Source: Parachlorella kessleri
Lineage: Eukaryota; Chlorophyta; Trebouxiophyceae; Chlorellales; Chlorellaceae
Direction: 5' to 3'
Assembly: GCA_001598975.1 (NCBI GenBank)
Contig: BBXU01001956.1
Coordinates: 1-64,000 of the forward strand
DNA: 64,000 nucleotides
The position numbers and the translations under genes were made by a program. Below, piece after piece: positions 21,624 through 39,195 of this stretch (positions are counted from its first letter, which is position 1; every line of letters starts with the position of its first letter). Below the pieces are notes generated by a model. That model searched no databases. It was not told the DNA's origin and saw only the letters and a list, made by a program, of their open reading frames with translations.

Positions 21624-24600
21624 CTAAAATTTGCTGTCCTCGCTATCGCTGAGGTAGAAGGCACTTGGCTCCTCTGCTGCCGCACCTACTACCGGCTCGC
21701 TTGCCTCATGTATCTTTTGCCGTTCTACATGCAACCCGTTCCTTTCAAGGACACCCGGCGATTGGGCCTGCTGTGATGAGGGGTAGGGGCTTCTGCTGGC
21801 AACTAGGCTTGCAGTTTCGATGTCCTCTCCATTCTCTTCTTCACTATGGGCTGCCCCTCGGCACGCCACAATGCCTGCAGATGGTGGCGCAGCTACTGAA
21901 GCTGCCTCAGAGCCTGATGCTACCCCTTGGGTCTGGCGGGCGCGGTATGCTGCCAGGATTGCTGAGGTTGTTCGGCTGCCAACTGCAGTGCTGCCTGGTG
22001 CCTGCCTAGGACTGCTGGAGGCAGAGGAAGAAGTGGAGTTAGGAGTGCTCCCGTCAGTGCTGTCACCTGGCTGCCTGCTGGGTGGTGCAGTTCTTGCAGT
22101 TGCTGTGCTTTGTGAGGTGGCTTCGACATGGGCCTGTCTCAACTTCTGCTGTGGGTCCCTATCTAGTCCTACAGCAGCAGAAAGTAACAAAGCAGAATTG
22201 GAGAATGCACCATGCGGGTCGGCAAGGGACTACAGTCTTCACATTATGTTGTATGGTGAAGAAGCTGCATGAAGCATCAGAAGAGCGGCAAGTACAGTTG
22301 ATGACACGTTTCTACAAGCGTCTGCCCCTCGTCTAACCTGTCTCAGCGTCGCCTGCTGGCGCTACATTTGTACCAGCCCCAGCGCCAAGAACTACCGCTG
22401 GCACAGCTGCGGAGGGGTTGATCGCTGCAGCCCGCCTGCCCTGGACATAAGATGCCAGCAAGCCTTGAAGTGCTTGGGCAGCGCTGAGGCGGTTAGCAGT
22501 AGCTCGCTGCTGTAGCCTTGACAGCTCCTGTCGTAGTTCACCTTCCTCTTGGCTGGCAGCCTCCAGCCTGCATCAACTCACACACTGACACATGTTATGC
22601 CACTGCGAGTGAGTGACCTGACAGATAGAGGGCCACAGGAGACTGCAGACAACATGAATTGACGAAAAGAGGGGATACTCGCCTGGCCAGTGTGCTGCTT
22701 CTCCACTTCTCAGCTTCATTGCATGCAGCAGCAAGCCCAAGACCGAGTGAGCCGGCAGCCTCAGTGGCCACCAGCTGAGCCTGCTGCTGCAGGTGTGCTA
22801 CCTCCCTCACTGCAGCTGCCAGTGCCAGCTTCAGCTCCTCCGCATGCTGCAAGCATTGCTCGTGCCATTTGCCGGCCTGCAATCATGGTTGGAAGTGACA
22901 GGTAATGTGCTGTTTCTCAGATGTCGTATTCTACTGTGAGATGACAACAAGCCATCCGTCTTCGCTGACAAAAGCAATCAGACACCGGCATACAGCCAGA
23001 TTACTTCACTTTACTTTGACTTTACTTTAACCAGTGTTGGCATGCCAGCATCTGGTGCTAACCCCCCGCCGCTACCTTGTCCAGCAGTCGGTCGTTGGTG
23101 CTGGCACTCTCTCTCCACAGCTGCTCTCTGGCCCGGCAGGCAAGCAGCTCCTGCTGAGCCTGGGCTTGATGCTGCTGTAAGGTGTGGAGGGCTTGGTGCA
23201 GCTGCTGCCCCCTCTCACTTGGTGGACCTTCAGCATCTTGCTTGTCCCCTGCAGCAAGAACGTGACTTGGTTGCTGACACCTTCATTGGCCTGGCAGTTG
23301 CGTACCAGAAGAGACGAACCAATGGTTGCAGCACTGGAGCAGGGGCGCGCTGTAGCAGGGGCGTACCTTGCTGCCCCTTGGCCTCCTGTTGCCGGAGTCT
23401 GATTAGCTCAGGTTGCAGTAGCTGCAACTGTGACTGAAGCTGCTGGACTTCCTGCTGCAGATACATCTTCTCTTTAATGTAAAGGTCAGTCTGGCTGGCC
23501 AGCTGACGTCTGAGCTGGTCACCCTCAGCTTCAGTGGCAGCCAGGTGGGCACGGCTCCGCCCAAGCTGCTCCCTGCATAACGGCACACCCATAGAGCAGA
23601 TGAGAGAGCTATGGAGGACCAACAGTTCTGTAAGCTGGCTCCCCATTCCAAACCTAGGAGCGTCTCCCCAGGCTGGCACTATGGACATCTCATGGGTATA
23701 CTATCTGCAGCTGTTATCCAGTGCACCATTCACCTTTCCATGTCCAGGACTGCCTGCTGCTGCCGCAGGTAGTCCTCGCGCCGCTGCAGGTCGCGCTGCA
23801 CTGTTGCCTGCTGCTCTAACAGCCGCTGCTCAGCCTCCCTTTGGAGCTCCTGTGCCTGCTGCTGTTGCCTGTCTGCCAGTTCTAGCCTACGCCTTGCTTC
23901 AACCTGCTGAGATCCACTTGAACATCGGGGTTGAATAGTGTTTGCACTCCTATAGAAATTGGTTGCAGCTGCACCGTGCTCTGCAATGGCGTCGTACAGG
24001 AATGGCTGTGATATCAAAACTAGCGCCACTGGCAGGTAGGTTCAACCGGTTTTACAGCGGTGTGGGGCCCCATGTTGATGAGCATGCTTCCTCAACCAAG
24101 GATTTGCTGCTCCATCAGCGGATCTCCAGCTCTAGCACGCTACCTAGGCTCGTCCAATGGCATTTGCAACATGCCCACACTGCTGAAGGCCTATAAACCT
24201 GCCATGACAACCTTATGAGAGATCCTGCAACTCACCGCCTTGGCAGCCAAGGCAGCCTCCTCCTGCTCCTTCCATGACCGTAACCGTTCCTCTTCTGCCT
24301 GGAGCTTGATGTCGTGCTCCTCTCGAAGCTGATCCAGCACTCGCTGAGCCTTGCGTGCCTTCTCCAAGAGCTCTTCCTCCTGCAAGCATCATGAACAGTT
24401 CATATCTAGACTGATTTATAGCATTCCTGCCACGCTTCAGCAGGATGATGACTCCGGGCTAGCCTCTCTAGCTCTGTTGATAGGACCTTTACACGAATGC
24501 CAACAACAGATTGGTAGCAGTGCAAGCTATACCATCAGACTGAACAGCCTTTGTGTTTAACTCCTTGCCTCCTGCTCACCGGCCTGCTCTCCTGAATATC

Positions 24601-25620
24601 TATGCCCACCTGTAGCTGCAGCTTGTCCACCCGCTCCTGAAAACTTTGCTTCAGGGCCACGCGGTCTGCTGCCAGCTGGTGTGATGCCTTGGCAGCCTCG
24701 GCGTCCCGCACAGCCTGTATCTCCTCGTCTCTAAGCTTGCTGAGCGCAGACTGCAGCTGGGCTGCATAGCGACTTTCACAATCTCGCTGGCACTCAGCCA
24801 CACGAGCCTCTACAGACTGCGCAGCAGCGGCTTCCACCTGCTTGCTGCGTTCCTGATATTCCTCCTCTATTGCTGCCAGTCGTGACAGCAGTGCTGTCGA
24901 GGCTGCTGGCTGCTCATCTGTCTGACACCCAGCTGTTATTGTGGGTGCCACGGAGCCTTCCACATATGCTAATGCCTCGAGTATGCCGATCGCCAGGCAA
25001 CCGCCGGCAGATGCTGAATGGGAAACCAGCAGTGTGTGCACACGCGATCCTTGTGCCACACCTACTAGTCGCAGTAGGTCGGCATGGGATAGCTGTGGCA
25101 GCTTGTGAGTGCCTGACTCTGCCAGGAAGACGGAAAGCGTGTAGGGATACTCTTGCCTGAGCAGGTACTCTGTTACCTACACAACACAAGCCTGGGGTAC
25201 TGTCCCAGTCCAAAGGTACAACTGACTGCACTGTGCTTCTAGGTTTGGATATATGGGTGCTGGCAGTTAATGTAAGCGGTAAAGTCTGCAGCGTGAATCT
25301 TAGGAACACATACCACGCAGTTAAGGACGTGCTGCTGGAGGGTGGGGCTGGGCTGCGGCGCCAATGCAGTGTTCAAGTCACGGCCTTTGAGTTCTGCGAA
25401 TAGCTTGGCCCTCAGGTGGGCCTGAAATCATAGCAGGCACGAGCGGTCAGCAAGCGCAGAGGTTACTGGCAAGCGCTGCGGTCTCTGCTGGGGTTGAATG
25501 GGCTGCAACTTTCACCTTTACCGAGTTGAGGACTCCAGAGCCCAGTAGCTTTGAAAGCAGCTCCTGCCTGGCATCGCTGCCAGTGTTTTCCTTGTTTGTC
25601 TGCTGATGGCCTAGAACCAT
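21624..25620 (-). CDS. OFD1: OFD1-like centriole/basal-body protein (LisH motif plus coiled coils)
   Basis: Ten exons on the - strand; the first six and their phases are 25620-25516, 25421-25314, 25176-24610, 24379-24236, 23903-23734, 23572-23367. The rest lie at about 23248-23077, 22880-22683, 22570-22340 and 22171-21624. The N-terminus has DARQELLSKLLGSGVLNSVK followed by a LisH-type motif (EYLLRQEYPYTLSVFLAESG), then TITAGCQTDEQ and several hundred residues of Glu/Gln/Leu/Arg coiled coil (EEELLEKARKAQRVLDQLRE; QREAEQRLLEQQATVQRDLQ; YLQQEVQQLQSQLQLLQPEL). The C-terminus is Ser/Thr/Pro-rich and acidic, ending FYLSDSEDSKF. The arrangement follows OFD1, which caps the distal centriole and is needed for ciliogenesis. 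The eighth exon ends at a GC donor (gcgagt at 22682). Its presence indicates a ciliated alga. Other LisH coiled-coil centrosomal proteins are the alternative. Confidence 0.8.
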
Positions 25621-25935
25621 ACTGGAGCCGCCAGCTCACCACCAGTCTCCACGATATTTGTGCCCGATCAGTGGAGCTCTTGCTTTGCGGAGTCCTTGGC
25701 TCAAACTCCGACAGCTCCGATCCCTGTCTAGCCTCACTACAGCGGTAGGCTGCGTTGATTGATGCAAGATGGATCTCTATGATAGTCTAGCTGGTGTCTA
25801 GCGGGGCATTTGCCACCGTCCGAGGTGACTAATGACTCGCCAAAGCGTGACTCCTGCCTCCTGCGTAAGTACCTTGGGAAACTCCTTTCCTGGATACTAA
25901 CGGTTTAACAGGTGAACAAAACATCAATAGCACAA
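25621..25935. promoter_or_regulatory. Shared divergent promoter region of OFD1 and frataxin
   Basis: Only about 315 bases separate the two start codons pointing apart, so both 5' UTRs and promoters must fit here. No TATA box is obvious. Contains several CT-rich stretches. Confidence 0.5.
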
Positions 25936-27289
25936 ATGTCGCGCCGTCTTGCTGCGGGTTTGCTGCAGACTCTGCTGGCACGAAGCGTCCGGACTGGGCT
26001 AGGCAGCACTGGAAGTTTGAAAGCAGCTCATGGCTTGCTATTGGCGCTCAGTCGACTGCAGCAGCTGCCAGGGGTGGGACCTGTTGTCATGTTGACATGT
26101 TTGGTGAGGTAGGAGCTGCTACACAACTCAGTATGCGCACGTGAGAACGAACCTGCTGTTAGTGCAGGCTTCTTATGGCGCGTCAAGCTTGCGACAGGGC
26201 CATTGCAGAGGATACTCTGAGGAACTGCATACAGGGTAAGCTGTCGTGCAGGACTGCCACGGTCACATCAAGGTAGACAGTGCGCCCTAGTATATAGGAG
26301 CGCTGTGCACCAATCGGTTTGGTCGTTCTGAGCCACGTGACGGGCCACAAGTATCCTTGATGCACTTCCTGGCATCAGGGGCAGAAATGTTCGTGCTTGA
26401 CCAGCCAAGTGTCAAGTGAGTCAAACCTTCGCAGGCTGCTGACAAACCTTGCTGAAGGAGAGTATCATAAACTAGCCGATCACACGCTGGAGGGCTTGCA
26501 GGAGCGGATAGAGGTGAGTGTGATGCTGCGCGCCCGCCTCTGCTCAGCACTGGCACTTCCCCGGCCTGCCGCATGCTTGCTCAGCTAAAGCCATTGTATA
26601 TACTTTTAGCCAAGTTCACTGCGGCATTACCCAAGCGACGTTTACATGTCTGCTGCAGGCATATGTAGAGGATCTAGACATTGAAGGCGACGTGGAGTAC
26701 AGTGTGAGCATGGGTTGTGCCAGATCTTTAAGGCACAACCCTGCTTAGGAGGGCGGATGCCAATGCTGTCGAGCTAGTTTGCGCATACGAATGTTGCAAG
26801 ATGCTGATTGTCCATCATGTCCCAGGCCTATTCCAAGACACCAGGAGAGAGCTCTATGCATTGTTGCTGCAGCAAGGGGTGATGACAATCAGGCTTGGGT
26901 CTCATGGAACGTATGTTATTAACAAGCAGACGCCTAACCGGCAAATATGGATGTCCTCGCCAGTCAGGTGAGCGGTTGGCAGGCATGCATGTCGCCCCAT
27001 TCAGTCCCGCGTTTGCAGTGTGCAGGGCACATATAGCAGGCATGAGGTGTTGCTCAAGGGTTTGGTTGCCACCTTGGGCCCTGCCTGGACGCAGCTTTGA
27101 GGGGAGCTTGGTGCCATTGGCGGTTTTCATCCCTTCAACTCTCCTCCTGCGTGCAGCGGCCCTGTACGCTATGATTACATAGGTGGCCAGTGGGTGTACC
27201 ACCGTGATGGCCATAGCCTGCTGGGGCGTTTGAAAGAGGAGCTTCACAAGCTGACAGGGGCAGAGTTGCAGCTCCAGTCAGACAACTGA
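25936..27289 (+). CDS. FXN: Frataxin, mitochondrial iron-sulfur cluster assembly protein
   Basis: Five exons keep one frame of 174 codons: 25936-26108, 26435-26513, 26659-26703, 26873-26967, 27157-27289 (TGA). The N-terminus ([18 protein letters not shown]) is Arg/Leu/Ser-rich without acidic residues, fitting a mitochondrial presequence; an in-frame ATG also lies at 25912. The mature part reads [77 protein letters not shown] and ends [15 protein letters not shown]. This has the acidic first helix, the [22 protein letters not shown] strand pattern and the terminal helix typical of frataxin. Frataxin supports sulfur transfer on the NFS1-ISCU complex in the matrix. Identification is secure; only the first exon is inferred from phase and composition. 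Confidence 0.95.
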
Positions 27290-27359
27290 CCTGGCATGCC
27301 TCTTCCTGCAAGAGCCTTAAGCTTCAAGCTCCAAGCCAAAGTTCGGCCCTGCTCAGCTG

Positions 27360-27670
27360 ACACTCAGAGGACCAGGCCCCCTGGGGGACCCCCCTGGAGA
27401 CCCCCTTGGGCACAGCTGGCCAATGGGGTCTCCAGGGGGGTCCCCCAGGCAGCCGGCAGGCCCCCTTGGAGACCGGCTGGGAGGGGCCTTGCAGACCCCC
27501 TTGTTTTTGCTGCGTGACCAACGGGGTGTGCAGGGGGTTGCAAGGGGGTACCCAGGGGGTTAGCAGGGTGGTTCCAGGGGGGCTTCCAGGGGGGTATTTA
27601 AGGGGTTTGCAGAGGTGTTACATGGGGGCTGCCAGGAGGGTGCAAGGGGGGTTGCCAAGGGGTAGCACAT
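27360..27670 (+). repeat. G-run/C-run repeat, block 1
   Basis: Irregular units with runs of 4-6 C or G, including self-complementary parts (CCTGGGGGACCCCCCTGGAG) and about a dozen G runs between 27520 and 27665. The purine-rich + strand could form G-quadruplexes. It shares GGTCTCCAGGGGGG with block 2. Confidence 0.7.
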
Positions 27671-28735
27671 CTTTGAGAGCAACAAGTAGATGAGCAGCGT
27701 TGAGGTCTAACTTACATGCTGTAGGTTGCAGACTGGTTCGGGAGTGGGTGCAGCACGCGCCGTGGCAAGACAGTGATGTTTACAGTTAGCTTTGTGACAC
27801 TTCCCAATTTTCCCATGTAACATTGGTAAAGCCAGCCCGTTTTTGGAAGTAGACATGCCTACCATACAGAGCTTCCCATAAGGGCCATGCCACAGCATGA
27901 GTGCAAGGTGATTACGGGAAGTGACATGAGAGCAGTGCTAAAGCAGGTTGGTGAGGTGGTACAAGGCTAGGTGAACCCTCCACAGCAAGTGGGGGGAAAA
28001 GAAGCTTGAGGTTGGGGCGCTGTAGGGTGGCTAGCTGACTGGTCCCACGGGCCTGGGCATGGCCCCAGGCCAGCTGCCCAGCCCCCCCCCACCAAGGGGG
28101 TGCCCCCCACGGGAGGGCAGCCCAGGGTGTTGTACCAGGGGGGTACCCCCATGGGTACCCCGTTCGGAAAGTGGCCAGGGAGGTCTCCCCGGGGGTCTCC
28201 AGGGGGGGTGGCTGCCCTGCTGTCCTGGCCAGGCGGCCGCCAGGGGGGTCCCTGCTCCCTCCAGGGCCGCTCACCAAGGGGGGTCGGTTCTCAGAGTGAG
28301 CATGCAGCATTGGCCACTGGTTAGTGCTTGGAAGAGCACCTCTGAAGGTGTTTTCCGTTGTTCCTGGGTCAGACGTGACAACGATCTTCAAGATCTTCAA
28401 AGTTTTACATCTTGATCTTGCATGGCAGAGGCTGTACACCCAGCGTACTGCTAGGCGTACCAGCGGCAAGTTTGGAAAGGATTTGGTTGCGAAGCCCATC
28501 TTGCATGGCATAGTGACGAGAGTTTGGCGGGAAGCCCATGTCTTGGAATTTCCGTCTGTCACTTACAGCGTCGACTCTGCGGGCCGAGTGGACTGCATGA
28601 TGAGCAATCCTTGAGAAACTCATCAGCATCAGCAAGGCTGAACTGTTGAGTCCTTAGAACGCGACGGCCACAAGCCTGTCAGGCCAAGGACGCTGTAGTG
28701 AACACTGTCGCAGCACACACTCCTTCATAGCCCAA
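27671..28735. other. Intergenic DNA between frataxin and the DUF707 gene
   Basis: Apart from repeat block 2, no conserved protein is recognisable. A 216-codon - strand frame (28562-27912) is Pro/Gly/Trp-rich because it crosses the G/C repeat, and a 96-codon + strand frame (28324-28614) has no recognisable motif; neither is called. Confidence 0.4.
28050..28290 (+). repeat. G-run/C-run repeat, block 2
   Basis: Same style as block 1 and shares GGTCTCCAGGGGGG; includes palindromic GGGGGGTACCCCCATGGGTA. Probably the same repeat family. Confidence 0.65.
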
Positions 28736-31148
28736 ATGCAGCCATGCGCAATGGCTCTGCTTCTCATAGGTGGGTGTCGAGATCCTGCCTCCGCGTTGGA
28801 GCTGAGACGGCACCTGCATGACTTACAAACGTTTGACAAAGTGTCATTAGTTGCAGGGGCTGTGACAGTATCGGCTGCAGCACTAGGAGCCAGCCACTCT
28901 GACCCCCGGATATTGTTTCTGCCAGAGTATGAAGGCTTAGGGGTCCCAGCCCACAGGGACAGCTTGCAATGGCTTAACAGGTACCTCAGCTCGTCTCCTA
29001 GCCTCTTCAAGGATGCCCCTTCCTCGCCTTTGGAGCAGCAGGCAGCAGCTCCACAAGCGCCCCATTGTGGAAACTACACCCCATCCAAGCGTGTCAGCAG
29101 AAGAACAGCAAAACAGCGTTCCAGCAAAAGGAGATACCTGGTGCTTTCCGCAGTGGGGGACGGCTGGACCCCAGACAGGTGTGTGCTGTGGCTTGCACTT
29201 TGAGCCTCCAGTTGGCGTCACTGTGTCATCTTTTCCGTTTGTGCCATTAGTAACTGTTGGTAACGGCCAAGCTGCTCGGCTTGTCATCCAAATTCTTTGT
29301 TCGCCCTCAGCTGGCATCCAACGCATGAGCGGCTCTGCACTCTCACCCCCACTTCTCCCTGCCTCTCATATGCAGGTGGCTTGCCAACGCTGAGGCCAGG
29401 GACTTCGATCTGGCTGTGGTCCATATAGGCCACGAGAGCAGCTTCAGCTGCGCCCAGTGCTCGCATGTCTTCCACAGCCCAGGGCTCAAGTGGGAGCTGT
29501 TGCGCAACCTATCATTCTCCCCCTACTGGGAGGGCATGGCAGCGCAGTACCAGTACTTCATGTATGCCGATGACGACCTCCAGCTGGACGCCTGCCAGCT
29601 GAACAAGTTCTTCAGGACGGTCGAGCAGGTAGGGGAGACTGGTATGTAGCAGGGCACCAATCCGGGGCCACTTGTTCATTGCTGGCATATGCTCAGCTTG
29701 GCGCCAAGGGTTTGGCCGATAGTAGCCTTTGACGACGGAGCTTGCACAGACCTTGCCTTAATTGGACCCATCGCAGCATGGCCGCTGTGCCGGCAAGTCT
29801 ACTCTGCTCCACCTGGCTCCCTTGGGCGCTGTCCAACTCTTTGGAGTGGGCCACCAACTTCAACTCTGGCTGAATTTTCTTTGCAGTTCTCCCTTCTGCT
29901 GTCTCAGCCCTCCCTCTGCCCCGGCTCTGTCTCATGGTGGGAGGAGATTCTCACGCAGCGCCCGGAGCTGCTGCTGCGCTACTCGACATTTGTCGAGATC
30001 ATGGCGCCCACCTTTGACATGGCCTTCTTCACTGCCGTCCTGCGCCATGCCCTCTTTGACACAAACTTTGGTGAGCTTTACCACCTCGTCAGCAATGTCT
30101 GACAGTGTTGCTTGTGCGGCTGTGCAGAAGGTGTCCTTGCTGCTGCAACTACAGCTGCAGAAACGTGGCGGTTGCATGAGGGATGCATCGTGCCTATGAC
30201 TGGCACAATAGCGTGGGTTTGAGAGGGATATGCGCCCATAATGACTGCAGGCTATGGCTCTGACAATCTTTGGCCAGGTAAGCCAGGGGGCGCCATTCTC
30301 TCAGCCCACCGAATGCCGAGCATGCAGGTGTCACTAAGCTCTTAGCTGCCTGCATCGGTAGACTGACAGTGACGCAGCAGCTGTCACCCCAGTGAGACTG
30401 CTCGGTACTAGGGCAGAGCACCCTGCAGAGGAAAACGTTTGGGTCAGCGTTGGAGCATTGGGACATGAGCTTGCATTTGCCAGCTGAAAACAGGTGTCTT
30501 GCTTGGTGCAGCTTTCCTCAAATATCCAACCAACCGCATAGGGGTGGTGGACCTAGTGTGCATGGTGAGTTTTCCAGAAATCGTCGCCAGGCACGCACTC
30601 TGCACCTCCTCCATCCAACCATGAGAGCGGTGTCTAATGGGAGTTATTTCCTTGTAGGGTAGCCCCCTGCAAGCTACTTCTTGCCTGTCCTGCCGCTTGC
30701 TAGAAGTCGCTCCACAGCATAAGTGATTCCCGACCTGCAGGGCCACCCCAAGCGCAAGCCAGGGCAGCCAGGTGCTGGATCTATTTACACAGCCAAGACC
30801 AGCTTGCCGCCCCCCTGGGAGGAGCACCCCCGCACCCTTGCCACCTTCAACCTCACAGGTGCCTGGATCGACCGCCACAAGGGTCTGCCACACATCATTT
30901 CTGAGATGCGGCTGCTGCCAAGTGAGCCAGCAGCCCCCCTATGGCGGCGCCAGTATCGGGCGGCCAAGGCGCTCCAGCAGCGGCAGGGTAGCCATGAGAG
31001 AGGTGCCCAAGGGGCGGCTGAGGGGTTGCTGCTGCCTTTGGAGCAGCTGTTGCTTGTGGCAGCAGCCCTCCTTGCGGTGATGGGCTTACCCCTCCAAATC
31101 GCGGTGGCACGCAAGGCGGCCCATGCTAGCAAAAGCGCTGGGCATTGA
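28736..31148 (+). CDS. DUF707 protein with C-terminal membrane segment
   Basis: Six exons keep one frame: 28736-29178, 29376-29628, 29887-30070, 30251-30277, 30512-30564, 30741-31148 (TGA), about 455 codons from the ATG at 28736 (another is at 28751). The core reads DFDLAVVHIGHESSFSC, GLKWELLRNLSFSPYWEGMA, YQYFMYADDDLQLDACQLNK, CPGSVSWWEEIL, STFVEIMAPTFDMAFFTAVL, FGYGSDNLWP and NRIGVVDLVCMGHPKRKPG. This is the DUF707 pattern of plants: an acidic D-D-D-L centre, a W-W/FVE block, a G-G-D-W block and a final VVD. The family looks like nucleotide-sugar-dependent glycosyltransferases but has no proven activity. A hydrophobic stretch near the end (LLLVAAALLAVMGLPLQIAV) followed by Lys/His suggests a tail anchor, unusual compared with the N-terminal anchor common in plant members. 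The start exon is tentative. Confidence 0.75.
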
Positions 31149-32303
31149 AGGTGTTTGGTGACAGCCGTGTGCGGATTGAGAATGAAGGGTTGCTAACCAG
31201 CAGCCAACTGGGTGGAAGGGGACAACTTACTGCCAGCTGCCCACCGGTCAGCCATGACTCTGGTGGCTGGAGTGTGCGAGATAGGTGTGAAGGCACTATG
31301 GGGGCTGGGGCAGTGAGGCAGGACATCCATGCTAGGCATCCGTGTGGAGATAAGTTGCTCGCATGCGAAAGCTTGAGAACGCGGGTGCCGACTGCGGCGG
31401 GATTTCTGTTCCTTGTACCTTTTCGAAATAGCTCAGGTACCTTTTCCCTGGTGGCTGCTGACGCGTCGTGCACTCTGTGCCTGCAATGTTGTCCCTGATG
31501 GCCCTTTCCCTTCCCATGCTTCTCACCCTGCCGCACACAACAAACCTCAACCATGACTGGTCAGACCCCATTTCATCGCCTCAAACCGTCTCATTGTCTG
31601 CAGATGTGCTAATGTTAAGCTGCTTGTTGCAGCCCCAGGCCGTCTACCTATCACACCTCCCTGCCTGCCAGATATTTTGCCTGCTGTTGCTAGTGTGCTG
31701 TCTTGGTATACTCATGTCTTCCGCACCAGGCCACCTTCGTTGCCTTCGTACTGTTGCTGCAAATGACATGGCTGCATGACACAGGGTAGAGATTCTCGTT
31801 TTAAGTCCCCAAGCACGCTTGCCACGTCCTGCACAGAGGAGAAGGATGGTGGTTGCAACTGACCCACCACTGTGCAGCCGGTGCACATCACCATCACCAT
31901 GGGAAGTGCAGCCGAGCTTCCCCCATAAAGTTCCACAGGATGCACTCTCCAGGATGCATGCAAGACATCACCAACCAGCTGCAAGGCCGCAGCAGGGCGT
32001 CACCGCAACTGTTCCACACTGCCTACAAGTACTGGGCCAGACCAGTACAACATGCGGAAAAGACGTACAAATGCAGCTGTAGCTGGCTAGGCATATCTGG
32101 CAGTACCTCGGCTTTGGACCCCGGCTTGTTGGCTAGTGGACACTTCTGCAACACTCACTAGCTTGCCACAACTTGCTCCCGGCTCCCGCGGCTGCTCACC
32201 ATCAAGTGCATACTGGATGGATGGATGGGGAGGGACCGCCAGGCCGGGGCTGTCAGGACTGACCAGCTGCATGCGACCGCATGACATAATGCAGGGCATG
32301 AGG
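31149..32303. other. Convergent 3' region of the DUF707 and ABC-F genes
   Basis: About 1.15 kb between two facing stop codons. No recognisable coding exon, RNA or repeat; short open frames are compositionally random. Confidence 0.4.
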
Positions 32304-38718
<6,415 letters not shown>

Positions 38719-39195
38719 GCAGGACCGGGCAACAGACCCTGGGATGTGGGATGCTAGGATGTGATCAGCGGCCTGAGTACAGGCACCAAACACCAATCTA
38801 CGCACGCCTCACCATCCCAGTGAGCTATCTGGTCCAGCCTGGGAACCTGCAGGGACTTCGTCGCTGGGCCCAAACACTGGACAGCCGCCTATCAAATAAT
38901 TGGCCCCTCTTCAGCTATCGGTGATCAGTGCGCGGATTTTGGTTACCATTTACTGATATTCACATGCTGGCTGGCGACCACGCGCCATTGACGCGCTGTG
39001 CCACGCAGGTGCCTGCCACAGCATGCTCCAGTCATGTACTAGTCAGTATCCCGGACTCCCGTGCACAATCAGGCAGGAGAGCACCTATCCTCTTCACAAA
39101 TTCAAGGAAGAACCAGACAAGTCTCCGAAATCCTAGAACTCGCCCAACAAGCAGCACTGCCTAACAACGGCAACACCTAGGACCGAGAGCCCACA

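Noticed and set aside
27912..28562. 216-codon - strand open frame
   Set aside because: Its Pro/Gly/Trp composition comes from reading through the G/C-run repeat; no motif, no plausible splice structure.
28324..28614. 96-codon + strand open frame downstream of the G/C repeat
   Set aside because: No recognisable domain and no polyadenylation signal or neighbour logic; could be chance.
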